Source: Paenibacillus sp. DCT19
GTDB lineage: Bacteria; Bacillota; Bacilli; Paenibacillales; Paenibacillaceae
DNA length: 64,000 bases
Assembly (NCBI RefSeq): GCF_003268635.1
Contig: NZ_CP029639.1
Coordinates: 6,492,001 to 6,556,000, forward strand
Reading direction: 5' to 3'
A program made the position numbers and the translations under genes. This document shows, piece after piece, positions 55,597 through 64,000 of this stretch (positions within the stretch are counted from its first letter, which is position 1; the number at the start of each line of letters is the position of its first letter). Below the pieces are notes generated by a model, which ran no database searches, was not told the DNA's origin, and saw only the letters and a program-made list of their open reading frames with translations.

Positions 55597-55644
55597 ATCC
55601 TTCCTCCTTGTCCAAGGTATAACTCCCATGACTATCCTAATTAA

Positions 55645-56706
55645 TTATGCTTGTTGCACACCTCTCATCATTTTGAGGAGCGTTTGGTCTGCACATGCCT
55701 CAGCCAGATCTATAGGTGTTGTTCCATCTCGATCCTTAGCATATAGATCCACACCATATTCTAATAACACTTTGATAGCATCGGCATTTTCTGCACTTAC
55801 AGCTCTATGTAACGCCGTTTGCTTACAATCGTTTCTACTTTCTTGATCAGCACCGTTATTTAAAAGAAATCGCATCGCCACCACATTATTGTAATCAGCA
55901 AAGTTATGGAGCGGCGGAAAGGCTTTCCCTTCTTGATCCATATCACTGCCAAACTTTAGAATGCCTTCTAACAAGTTTCCATCTGTGCAATGAAGGGCAA
56001 TACTAAATCCCTTTTTACCCACTTCTTTTGTATACACATCTGGAAAGTCAGACTGAATATAGTTCACAATATCTGGTGAGTGTTCAAATGCAATTTCAAG
56101 AGGTGTTCGCGTAAGCGCGCGTTTCCCCACGGTTGCCCCTTTTTCCGCTAACAGTTGAAATGCTCCCAAATTATTGTGCCTACTACAAAACTGCAATGGT
56201 GTTCCACAATTTTTAAGCACTTTATCTAGATGAGACTTCTTGGCATTAGCTGCTAAAGCTCTGATTCTTTCCATCTCATTCATGTAACATGCGAATACTA
56301 GCGTGTCTTTAACTTGCTCCGCTTTTAGCGACTGTTGCAGAACTACCTTTCGATCCTCTTCCCACGGTTCCAAACCATATCTCTGATATACAATTAACTC
56401 CAAAACATCCATGTCATAAATTTCAGGATTCATATCATGTACTAAGCCATACTCAACCAAGCTGCCTTCGCTTACCCTAATACAGAGAACACCCTTTCCT
56501 TGCATAATGTCCGTATTCTTGTTGATATACTTGTCAAATAAATGGATCGTCATATCTCCGTCATACGAGAAAAATTGATTTTCTATCATGCGATAGTACC
56601 CGCTCGTGAATGCATTTTGAGTACCCAAGATTAAATATGTATAGGTTTGTCCACTTAATATTGGGTCATTAACTATCGCATTGACTAACTCCTGTATATC
56701 CTCCAT
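55645..56706 (-). CDS. Ankyrin-repeat protein
   Basis: A 353-residue cytoplasmic protein. The N-terminal ~140 residues are unassigned (LILGTQNAFTSGYYRMIENQ). From ~160 onward ankyrin repeats run to the end, clearest in FPPLHNFADYNNVVAMRFLL, KQTALHRAVSAENADAIKVL and GTTPIDLAEACADQTLLKMM. It probably mediates protein contacts; the partner is unknown. GGAGAG nine bases upstream favours the ATG at 56706 over a GTG at 56748. Confidence 0.8.
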   Translation of the reverse strand: MEDIQELVNAIVNDPILSGQTYTYLILGTQNAFTSGYYRMIENQFFSYDGDMTIHLFDKYINKNTDIMQGKGVLCIRVSEGSLVEYGLVHDMNPEIYDMDVLELIVYQRYGLEPWEEDRKVVLQQSLKAEQVKDTLVFACYMNEMERIRALAANAKKSHLDKVLKNCGTPLQFCSRHNNLGAFQLLAEKGATVGKRALTRTPLEIAFEHSPDIVNYIQSDFPDVYTKEVGKKGFSIALHCTDGNLLEGILKFGSDMDQEGKAFPPLHNFADYNNVVAMRFLLNNGADQESRNDCKQTALHRAVSAENADAIKVLLEYGVDLYAKDRDGTTPIDLAEACADQTLLKMMRGVQQA

Positions 56707-56901
56707 CGAAAACAACTCTCCGTTCCGATTGTATTGTGCCTTTCTCACAAATCATTCCAAGTAAACTACCTTCTAGGAACTATTATAGCAAACTCATCCT
56801 AGCGCTCTTAGCCGTAGGAGAATAAAAATTAACTAAGATTTCTCAACGTAACACTAAACCAATCCTAAGCCACCTACTAAACGAAGGCATAGCATGATAA
56901 A

Positions 56902-56924
56902 GAGCCGAGGCTAACCCCCGGCTC
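56902..56924 (-). terminator. Terminator of the ara operon
   Basis: On the minus strand GAGCCGGGG and CCTCGGCTC form a stem around GTTAG, followed by TTTAT. It lies about 50 bases after the araA stop. Confidence 0.65.
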
Positions 56925-56970
56925 CAATATAGTTGATCGATTATGAATTCATAATTCTATAAATACCACA

Positions 56971-58395
56971 TTATTTAATAACAACATAATCCAGGTTAAC
57001 GAGCTTCGCGTACGTGATGATCTGGTCTGTTGTCAGGTTCAAGGATACAACCGTATGGTGACCGCCACCATTTTCGATCCATGCCTTCACTCCGTCTTGG
57101 AAGTTAGGCTTCACGTTCCAAAGCACACGTGCTACTGGCAGATTAGGTGCTGGAACCGTCGGCTCGAATGCAGACACTTCGTTGATCAGCAATTTGTAGT
57201 GGGTACCGAAGTCAGCCATCGATACCACAACGCCTTCGCCTGCTTTACCGTCGAATACAAGACGTGCTGGATCTTCACGATCGCCAATTCCCAGTGGTGA
57301 CACGATAATTCTTGGTTTGGTGCTAGCGAGTGTTGGATCAACTTCAAGCATGTGAGATTGCAGGATTGCTTCTTGGCCTGCTGCCATCTCGTATGTGTAA
57401 TCCTCCATGAAGCCTGTGTTTTCATTGTGAGCCATGATTTTCAGCAAACGGTCAAGCGCTGCTGTTTTCCAGTCACCCTCACCAGCGAATCCATAACCTT
57501 GAGCCATCAGGCGTTGTACAGCCAGACCTGGAAGCTGCTTCATGCCATGCAGATCTTCGAAGTTGGTTGTGAAGGCACTGTATCCACCTTCGTCCAAGAA
57601 ACGTTTGATCGCAATCTCATAGCTAGCTTGCACACGCACACTTGCTTCCCATGCTTCCTTGCTATTCGTACCATAGTCGAACTCATACAGCTCTGCATAT
57701 TGAGCGATAAGATCATCGATCTCTTGCTCAGTTACAGCATTCACGTATTGAACGAGATCACCGATACCGAAGTAGTCCACTGTCCATCCGAACTGGATCT
57801 GCGCCTCTACTTTGTCGCCTTCCGTTACACCTACGTTGCGCATGTTGTCACCGAAGCGAGCAACTTTGAGGTTATAACCTTCGTTATACGCTACCGCTAC
57901 GTCCATCCAATCGGCAACTTGTTGCTGTACTTCTGGGCGTTCCCAGTAGCCAACAACGATTTTATTTTGTTTTTTCAGGCGCGCATTGATGAAACCATAT
58001 TCCCGGTCACCGTGTGCCGCTTGGTTCAAGTTCATGAAGTCCATGTCGATGGTAGCCCATGGAATGCTCTCATTAAATTGAGTTGCCAAGTGAAGCAGTG
58101 GCTTTTGCAGCAATTTCGTACCACGAATCCACATTTTTGCTGGGGAGAAGGTATGCATCCATGTGATCACACCCGCTACTTCGTCACGGTAGTTCACTTC
58201 TTTCATAATGCTCGTGATTTTATCTGCGCTTACAGCCAGATCCTGCAATACGAGTGGGTAAGGGAGCACGCCGCTTGCGTTAAGGGCATCCGTAATTTTC
58301 TGTGCATTTGCTTTAACTTCACCTAGTGCTTCTTCTCCGTACAGATGCTGTGAACCTACGACAAACCAGAATTCTTTCGCTGCTGTTGCTGACAT
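56971..58395 (-). CDS. araA: L-arabinose isomerase
   Basis: A 474-residue enzyme converting L-arabinose to L-ribulose. Family landmarks are [15 protein letters not shown] at the start, [50 protein letters not shown], the metal-site glutamates in [20 protein letters not shown] and [13 protein letters not shown], and [10 protein letters not shown] near the end. The length is normal. It is the last gene of araB-araD-araA, separated from araD by a repeat element. Confidence 0.97.
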   Translation of the reverse strand: MSATAAKEFWFVVGSQHLYGEEALGEVKANAQKITDALNASGVLPYPLVLQDLAVSADKITSIMKEVNYRDEVAGVITWMHTFSPAKMWIRGTKLLQKPLLHLATQFNESIPWATIDMDFMNLNQAAHGDREYGFINARLKKQNKIVVGYWERPEVQQQVADWMDVAVAYNEGYNLKVARFGDNMRNVGVTEGDKVEAQIQFGWTVDYFGIGDLVQYVNAVTEQEIDDLIAQYAELYEFDYGTNSKEAWEASVRVQASYEIAIKRFLDEGGYSAFTTNFEDLHGMKQLPGLAVQRLMAQGYGFAGEGDWKTAALDRLLKIMAHNENTGFMEDYTYEMAAGQEAILQSHMLEVDPTLASTKPRIIVSPLGIGDREDPARLVFDGKAGEGVVVSMADFGTHYKLLINEVSAFEPTVPAPNLPVARVLWNVKPNFQDGVKAWIENGGGHHTVVSLNLTTDQIITYAKLVNLDYVVIK

Positions 58396-58416
58396 GTAAT
58401 CATCCTCATCTCATTT

Positions 58417-58599
58417 TTATAGTTGAACATATGGGTTTACACTTGCCACTTCGATGTCAGAACAACCTTCCTATCGCTGTTATCCCCAGATTTTTTGATT
58501 CCCTTCTCCAAAGGGGAAAATCCGGGGATAAAGGCGAACGCTCCGCTTCTTCAGGTTATTTCTGCCCTCTCCGTTATCGTGTAAAAAGTATAGTTGAAC
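58417..58599. repeat. MITE-like repeat element, copy 2, inside the ara operon
   Basis: The core is nearly identical to 43019-43213 (ACTTGCCACT, ATCGCTGTTATCCCCAGATT, GGGGATAAAGGCGA and CGCTCCGCTTCTTCAGG are all shared). It is flanked by direct copies of TATAGTTGAACA (58417-58428 and 58588-58599). A decayed partial third copy follows at about 58618-58668 (GAACACACTTCCTATC). It lies between araD and araA, so it is transcribed with the operon and could fold into a long hairpin. Confidence 0.85.
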
Positions 58600-58665
58600 A
58601 CAAGCCATTCCCACAATAAACCACTTGGAAGTTAGAACACACTTCCTATCACCCTTATAACCACA

Positions 58666-59360
58666 TTACTTCTGACCGTAGTACGCATCCTTGCCGTGTT
58701 TCCGCAGATAGTGTTTATCGAGGATGCCCTGTGGCAGTTCCTTCGCAAAGTTGTTCAGCTGGCGCGCGTACAGGTTCATTTTGCACACTTCCTCTAGTAC
58801 GACGCTGTTCACGACGGCCGACTTAGCGTCTTTGCCCCACGTGAACGGTGCATGACCATGCAGCAGGACAGCCGGAATGGCCATAACATCCAGTCCGCGT
58901 TGTTCAAATGTCTCAATAATAACGCGTCCTGTCTCCGCTTCGTATCCACGATCAATCTCGTCCTGGTTCAGGAAACGTGCACAGGGTACAGATCCGTAGA
59001 ACGTATCGGCATGGGTTGTACCCATGACAGGTACGTCTAGACCCGCCTGCGCCCAGATCGTGGCCCACGTGGAGTGCGTGTGTACGATGCCGCCAATCTC
59101 TTTGAAATGCTTATATAGAACGGCATGGGTTGCGGTATCCGAGGAAGGTCTCATCTCCCCTCAACTACGTTACCGTCGAGATCGACGACAACCATGTCGC
59201 TGGCTTTCATTTTTTCATAATCGACTCCGCTTGGTTTAATGACGAATAGACCGCTTTCCCGATCAACCGCGCTGACGTTACCCCAAGTGAATTTCACCAA
59301 ACCGTGCTTTGGCAGTTCCAGATTCGCCTGGAATACCTCTTCCTTCAGTTGCTCTAGCAT
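58666..59360 (-). pseudogene. araD: L-ribulose-5-phosphate 4-epimerase, split by one frameshift
   Basis: The first frame (from ATG 59360, GGGAGG upstream) ends after [13 protein letters not shown]. The second frame begins [17 protein letters not shown]. One extra base in the CCCC run at 59157-59160 gives [13 protein letters not shown] and a 231-residue protein, the normal AraD size. Zinc-site motifs are intact in the second frame (GGIVHTHSTWATIWAQAG, LLHGHAPFTWG). The enzyme turns L-ribulose-5-P into D-xylulose-5-P. With araB and araA whole, a sequencing error is more likely than a null gene. Confidence 0.92.
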
Positions 59361-59361
59361 G

Positions 59362-60978
59362 TTATTCCCTCCCGTTCTCTACCAGATGCTCTACAGCTGC
59401 GTGCTCAATTGCGATTCCACTCCGGTAGCGTTCGATAAATGCTTCGAATCCCTTCACATCGGCCGCCTCCGGTGCCACCTCGACACCTTCTACATCCTTG
59501 AATACCTTCTGCTCCAGGAAAACATCCAACGTCTCTTGCTGACCTTGATTAATCAGGTACGAAGCAAGCAATGCCATTCCCCATGCGCCACCTTCGCCAG
59601 CTGTGGACATGACGGATACTGGAACGTTCATCGCTGCGGCTACAATTCGCTGTCCCACCACAGGCGTTTTGAACAATCCACCATGTGCCAAAATGCTATC
59701 AATGGCTACCTGCTCCTTCTCGGTAAGAATATCCATACCGATCTTGAGTGCGCCAAAGGCACTAAACAGATGCGTACGCATGAAGTTCGCCAGGTTGAAC
59801 TTGCTCTCTGGAGAACGGACAAACAGCGGACGACCATGCTCCAGACCTGTAATATTTTCACCCGAGTAGTAACCGTAGCTGAGCAATCCGCCGCCATCTG
59901 GATCAGCCTCTAACGCCTTGTTAAACAACACGCTGAACAGTTTGCCGGAATCCACCTCGATACCCATTGCCTCAGCGAATTCACGGAACAGTCCGATCCA
60001 CGCATTAATGTCACTGGAACAGTTGTTGGCATGCACCATGCCGACCGGGCTACCATCTGGGGTAGTTACCATGTCGATCTCGGGATACACACTGGACAAT
60101 TCCTTCTCAAGTACGATCATCGCGAATACGGATGTACCGACCGAGATGTTCCCTGTACGTTTCCGCACACTGTTCGTCGCCACCATCCCCGTACCTGCGT
60201 CACCCTCTGGCGCACAGAGCGGAATACCCGTAACCAAGTCCCCTGAAGGATCAAGCAGCTTGGCTCCTGCTTCATTCAATTCACCTGCATGTTCACCTGC
60301 AAGGTATACCTTAGGCAGCAAATCCTCTACTTTCCACGGATATCCTTTGCCAGCGATATGTTCATTGAACTGGTTTACCATGGATGGATGGTAGCTATGC
60401 GTAGCTTCGTCGATTGGGAACATCCCCGATGCATCACCAATACCAATCGCTTTATTACCTGTCAGTAACCAGTGGATGTAACCCGCCAGCGTAGTCATAT
60501 AATCAATCTGAGGCACATGCTCTTCTTGATTCAAAATGGCCTGGTACAGGTGAGCAATACTCCAGCGCTCTGGAATATTGAACTGCAACAGGTTGGTTAA
60601 TTCCCGCGCCGCTGCTCCAGTAGTGGAGTTACGCCATGTCCGGAACGGTACCAGCAATTCTCCTGCTTTATCTAGAGCAATGTATCCATGCATCATCGCT
60701 GAGAATCCAATCGATCCGATCGTTGTCAGCGTAATTCCATACTTCTGCTGCACATCCTCTTTCAGCTCACGATAAGCCGTCTGTAGACCTGTGATGATGT
60801 CCTCCTGGTTGTACGTCCAATATCCGTCTTTCAGCAGGTTCTCCCACTCATAACTGCCTGACGCAATCGTTTCAAAACGCTCATCGATCAGTACCGCTTT
60901 AATCCGCGTTGATCCAAGTTCAATCCCAAGTGAGGTAGCTCCCTTGGCAATGGCTTCTTTAATATCCAGATGACTCAT
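59362..60978 (-). CDS. araB: FGGY-family carbohydrate kinase, probable ribulokinase
   Basis: A 538-residue sugar kinase expected to phosphorylate L-ribulose. ATPase-fold motifs are [17 protein letters not shown] at the start, [46 protein letters not shown] and the C-terminal [23 protein letters not shown]. It diverges from E. coli AraB, so the ribulokinase name rests on the operon. The ATG at 60978 follows GAGAGGGG by 12 bases. Only one base separates its stop from the araD start. The promoter contains an AraR box. Confidence 0.88.
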   Translation of the reverse strand: MSHLDIKEAIAKGATSLGIELGSTRIKAVLIDERFETIASGSYEWENLLKDGYWTYNQEDIITGLQTAYRELKEDVQQKYGITLTTIGSIGFSAMMHGYIALDKAGELLVPFRTWRNSTTGAAARELTNLLQFNIPERWSIAHLYQAILNQEEHVPQIDYMTTLAGYIHWLLTGNKAIGIGDASGMFPIDEATHSYHPSMVNQFNEHIAGKGYPWKVEDLLPKVYLAGEHAGELNEAGAKLLDPSGDLVTGIPLCAPEGDAGTGMVATNSVRKRTGNISVGTSVFAMIVLEKELSSVYPEIDMVTTPDGSPVGMVHANNCSSDINAWIGLFREFAEAMGIEVDSGKLFSVLFNKALEADPDGGGLLSYGYYSGENITGLEHGRPLFVRSPESKFNLANFMRTHLFSAFGALKIGMDILTEKEQVAIDSILAHGGLFKTPVVGQRIVAAAMNVPVSVMSTAGEGGAWGMALLASYLINQGQQETLDVFLEQKVFKDVEGVEVAPEAADVKGFEAFIERYRSGIAIEHAAVEHLVENGRE

Positions 60979-61217
60979 ATTCCCGCGTATCCCCTCTCTG
61001 GTCGCCATTTACGTGCGAAGGATAATATCTATTAGATGTTGTTGAACACACACTATTAAGAAGCATCTTAGAAAAAACGCTGCTTCACTTACGTTAATGG
61101 CTGTAATCGACTCTATGATTCAGTACCAAGCATCCCTATTCACACGATTCCTCTCCATCAGGGAGTAGTGTCATGTCCTCTTTTGCTAAGAATGCGCTTT
61201 CCTAATCTGACAGCCTT

Positions 61218-61246
61218 AGTATATTTTTTGTACGTACATTTGTCAA
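61218..61246 (-). promoter_or_regulatory. araBDA promoter with AraR operator in the spacer
   Basis: On the minus strand -35 TTGACA (61246-61241) and -10 TATACT (61223-61218) are exactly 17 bases apart. The spacer contains the AraR core TGTACGTACA (61229-61238). Repressor bound there would block polymerase until arabinose is present. The leader to araB is about 235 bases, with no further feature seen. Confidence 0.85.
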
Positions 61247-61366
61247 TTATATATTATAGTTATACTTACAATGACCATATATTGATCTATATGCTGCTAT
61301 TACAGCGTCTTATAGACAGATAATCTGGTTATGCTGTAAGGTACACATCAACTGTATTTAGCTTGA

Positions 61367-61441
61367 AATGTACGCAACATTGCGAAAAATGTACAGCTTC
61401 ATTCTCATCTAAATCAAATCATGCTAGAATATGTACGTACA
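61367..61441 (+). promoter_or_regulatory. AraR operators in front of araR
   Basis: A perfect core TGTACGTACA lies at 61432-61441, just after a -10-like TAGAAT (61425-61430), a good place for autorepression. Two weaker relatives, AAATGTACGCAACATT (from 61366) and AAATGTACAGC (61387-61397), lie upstream and may allow cooperative or looped binding with the araB site about 200 bases away. Confidence 0.7.
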
Positions 61442-61497
61442 ACTATTTGAACTCTACACGTTAATATAGATAAGTCATGACGAAAGAAGTGGAATAT

Positions 61498-62589
61498 GTG
61501 AAGCCTAAATACCAAGTCATTATTGATGATATAAAGAGCCATATCCTCTCGGGAACGTACAGCATAGGCGAACAGATTCCGACAGAATCCGCTTTGCAAG
61601 ACAGCTATAATGTAAGCCGCCAGACGGTGCGGAAGGCCATTCTGGAATTGTCTAACGAGGGGTTTTTGCGGAGTGAAAAAGGTTCCGGAACGTATGTAAG
61701 CAATCAGTATCGATCACGTTCGGGTGGCAACACGTCGAAAAAAACGATAGGCGTCATTACGACGTATATCTCGGACTACATCTTTCCATCCATTATCCGT
61801 GGTATAGAGAGTCGTCTGAATGAGGACAACTATTCGTTGCTGCTCGCCAGCACCAACAATGATGTTGCACAGGAAAAGAAGGCACTCGAAATGATGCTCT
61901 CCTACGGCGTCGATGGTCTGATCGTCGAACCCACCAAGAGTAACCTTTACAACCCGAACATCGCGTATTACCTGTCATTCAAAGAACAGGATGTGCCGTT
62001 TACGATGATCAATGCGTTCTATGAAGAGCTGGAGGTGCCTTTCTTCTGTCTGGATGATGTGCAGTCCAGCTACCTCGCTACCCGCGAGATGATCGCGAAG
62101 GGTCATACCCAGATTGGCATTATTGCGAAGATGGATGATCTCCAGGGCAAATACCGGATGAAGGGATACATTAAAGCGCTGGGTGAAGCAAAATTACGTT
62201 TCCATCCCGAGCAGGTGCTTTCGTTTGATACAGCATCCAAACCTGAGTTATCCTCCAATGTGACTGCGTATCTAAACGAAAATAGGGATGCGCTCACCGC
62301 GATTGTCTGCTACAACGACGAAGTGGGGCTTGAAGTGGTGAACGCTTGTCGGCAACTGGACATCTCCATCCCGCACGAGTTATCCATCATCGGTCAGGAC
62401 AATTCGTACATTGCCAAGAACGCAAATATCCGGCTTACTACATTAACCCATCCCCAAGAGCAAATGGGACGTGATGCTGCGGATTGGGTGATTAAGAAGC
62501 TGCAAGGCAAAAAGGATCTGCCGACCAATACCTACTATCAGCCCGTATTGGTAGAAGGTGAGACGGTGAGGGAGATCGAGGTAGAGTAA
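61498..62589 (+). CDS. araR: Arabinose repressor AraR
   Basis: A 363-residue regulator with a GntR winged helix (PKYQVIIDDIKSHILSG, YNVSRQTVRKAILELSNEGF) joined to a LacI/periplasmic-binding-type arabinose sensor (TIGVITTYISDYIFPSIIRG, DGLIVEPTKSN, CYNDEVGLEVVNACRQL, IGQDNSYIAKN). This fusion is the AraR hallmark. I prefer the GTG at 61498 because the protein then begins MKPKYQ, like known AraR proteins, with AAGTGG upstream; the ATG at 61477 lacks a ribosome binding site. It is divergent from araBDA. Confidence 0.93.
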   Translation: MKPKYQVIIDDIKSHILSGTYSIGEQIPTESALQDSYNVSRQTVRKAILELSNEGFLRSEKGSGTYVSNQYRSRSGGNTSKKTIGVITTYISDYIFPSIIRGIESRLNEDNYSLLLASTNNDVAQEKKALEMMLSYGVDGLIVEPTKSNLYNPNIAYYLSFKEQDVPFTMINAFYEELEVPFFCLDDVQSSYLATREMIAKGHTQIGIIAKMDDLQGKYRMKGYIKALGEAKLRFHPEQVLSFDTASKPELSSNVTAYLNENRDALTAIVCYNDEVGLEVVNACRQLDISIPHELSIIGQDNSYIAKNANIRLTTLTHPQEQMGRDAADWVIKKLQGKKDLPTNTYYQPVLVEGETVREIEVE

Positions 62590-62731
62590 ATTAGCATTCG
62601 GAGAGTCGGTCGAGATTAAACACTTCACGTCAAAAAGTGGCGGCAGGTGAGCGCTATCTATCGTCTACACGAAAGTAATGCATATCGTAATACATGATGG
62701 AATCGAATCTTCTTCATTTATATGTAATATC

Positions 62732-62776
62732 GCAACCGCTCGGCAGGTAAATCCAACTTGCCCTGCGGTTTTTTTT
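62732..62776 (+). terminator. Terminator of araR
   Basis: AACCGC-TC-GGCAGG pairs with CTTGCC-CT-GCGGTT, followed by eight T residues. Between here and the promoter at 62961 I saw no gene or clear site. Confidence 0.85.
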
Positions 62777-62960
62777 CATTTCTCAGTGGCTTAACAAAGG
62801 TACACTAACTCTGTTCTCAAAACCTCCTTATTAATTATTAGAAATCGTTTTAATAGAATCAGGTGCTACATATAGATTAAACTGATGCCTCTCGTCTAGA
62901 TCTAGTTGTAAAAACGATACTTTCATAGGTTATGAAATTGATTAAAAACCATATTTTTCA

Positions 62961-63014
62961 TTGACACCCTCTCCAGAAAAGCGATATATTTATTGACGTT
63001 GATAATCATTATCA
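62961..63014 (+). promoter_or_regulatory. Promoter and Fur box of the siderophore-binding protein gene
   Basis: -35 TTGACA (62961-62966) and -10 TATATT (62985-62990) have an 18-base spacer. TGATAATCATTATCA (63000-63014) is a perfect 7-1-7 Fur box over the expected start site. Expression should rise under iron limitation. Confidence 0.88.
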
Positions 63015-63138
63015 TGGTTAGAAAACGTTTTACTATGTTCTTAATCGAATTTCCACTCTTAATCTTCAATGTTTAACTACATAAGCCGGAGATTCAGCAT
63101 CATCCAATACATTCAAGGGTTCAGGAAGGGGAAACACA

Positions 63139-64000
63139 TGAACACGAAGAAAAAGCTATCGATCGGAACACTCCTTATCTCATTCATGCTGATCATGGTA
63201 TTAGCAGCGTGTGGGAATAAGACAGAAGAACCTGCAGCTGCTCCTGCTGCAAGTGACACGACCGCAACTCAGACAGAGACAGCAACACCTGCAGCTGAAG
63301 ATGAAAATGCAGGCTATCCAATTACGATTAAACATGCGCTCGGCGAAACAGTTCTAGAGAAAAAGCCTGAGCGTGTAGCTACTGTACAATGGGCGAACCA
63401 TGACGTTGTTCTTGCACTTGGACAAGTTCCTGTGGGCTTCTCTGCCGCAAACTTCGGTGTACAAGATGACAGCGGACTTCTGCCTTGGACGGCTAAGAAG
63501 CTCGAAGAGCTTGGCGTAACTGATCCAAACGTATTCATGGATACAGACGGACTGGACTTTGAAGCCATTTCTGACTCCAACCCCGATGTTATCCTTGCTG
63601 CATATTCCGGCATTACACAAGAAGACTATGATCTCCTAAGTGAAATCGCTCCGGTAGTCGCATATCCAACAGCTCCATGGGCAACAACATGGCGTGAACA
63701 GGTTAGCCTGAACGCTGAAGGTATGGGTATGAAAGCAGAAGGCGAACAACTGATTAAAGATACAGAAGACATGATTAATGAGAAACTCAGCGCATACCCT
63801 CAGATCAAAGACAAAAAAGTGGTATGGGTTAACTTCTCCGCTGAAGACATGTCCAAACTACACATCTATACACCTGTAGATTCCCGTGTTGCCTTCCTGA
63901 AGGAACTGGGACTGGTTATTCCAGATAGCATCACTAGCCAAATCACAGATCCTAACAGCTACTCTCTGAGCCTAAGTGCAGAGAATGCAGAAGCTCTTAA
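63139..64000 (+). CDS. Iron-siderophore ABC transporter substrate-binding lipoprotein (cut by window edge)
   Basis: The first 287 residues of a FecB/FhuD-type binding protein are visible, and the frame is open at the edge. A signal peptide with lipobox LAAC gives lipidated Cys25, followed by an Ala/Thr/Glu-rich spacer. The binding fold begins with ITIKHALGETVLEKKPERVA and continues with VVLALGQVPVGFSA and DVILAAYSGITQEDY. It should capture ferric siderophores outside the membrane. GGAAGGGG precedes the ATG, and a perfect Fur box covers the promoter. Permease genes probably lie beyond the window. Confidence 0.9.

Noticed and set aside
55073..55846. 257-codon plus-strand open frame across the AAC(3) and ankyrin genes
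   Set aside because: It spans two real minus-strand genes and is serine/cysteine-rich antisense translation.
57352..58326. 324-codon plus-strand open frame across araA
   Set aside because: It is antisense to a clear araA gene, its peptide is rich in Cys/His/Phe as expected for antisense codons, and it has no start site signal.

Overview
The window looks like a chromosomal stretch of a Paenibacillus-type bacterium (Firmicutes, Bacillales). The evidence is strong AGGAGG-type ribosome binding sites with frequent TTG and GTG starts, CcpA cre, AraR, Zur and Fur operators of the Bacillus type, secreted plant-polysaccharide enzymes, a GlnK-GlnL pair, 7TMR-DISM hybrid kinases, and DbpA/YxiN and Mqo homologues. 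I saw no rRNA, tRNA, CRISPR array, prophage or insertion sequence with a transposase.

Layout. 0-9.3 kb: end of an AraC-type regulator, an intracellular GH30 enzyme, a secreted GH10 xylanase, a secreted 5'-nucleotidase with an SH3 domain, the DbpA-type RNA helicase and a secreted three-domain GH43 enzyme. 9.3-17.2 kb: flavin reductase, double-GNAT acetyltransferase, a CAP-domain exoprotein, HxlR and WYL regulators, a DHFR-family reductase and an SGNH esterase. 17.3-24.4 kb: two signalling systems, GlnKL and a hybrid kinase with a SARP-like response regulator. 24.6-31.1 kb: PyrK-PyrD, DinB, a cluster of SMI1/SUKH-type orphan immunity genes and an AraC/GyrI regulator. 31.3-42.8 kb: a PL4 rhamnogalacturonan lyase, a divergent pair of unknown proteins (one TerD-like) separated by a structured, internally duplicated leader, a second hybrid kinase and malate:quinone oxidoreductase. 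43.3-48.3 kb: a five-gene Nik/Opp-type ABC operon under two Zur boxes. 48.5-51.9 kb: small genes, a gene remnant and a WXG-type toxin with a colicin-E5-like ribonuclease end plus its SMI1 immunity gene. 52.1-56.7 kb: a diguanylate cyclase, a ParE/Phd toxin-antitoxin pair, an AAC(3)-family acetyltransferase and an ankyrin protein. 56.9-62.6 kb: the araBDA arabinose operon and divergent araR. The right edge holds a truncated Fur-controlled siderophore-binding lipoprotein.

How the parts fit. GH30, GH10, GH43, PL4, the SGNH esterase and araBDA form a plant cell-wall scavenging set. cre-like sites lie in front of the xylanase, GH43, PL4 and mqo genes, and AraR boxes flank araB/araR, so this set is probably under carbon catabolite control.

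Data quality. Five conserved genes (WYL regulator, glnL, an unknown gene at 36.7 kb, a transporter ATPase, araD) are each split by what is best explained as one missing base in a short homopolymer. Adding one base restores a family-length protein every time. This pattern suggests residual sequencing error rather than five real pseudogenes. The least explained element is the roughly 320-base structured region at 36.28-36.60 kb.
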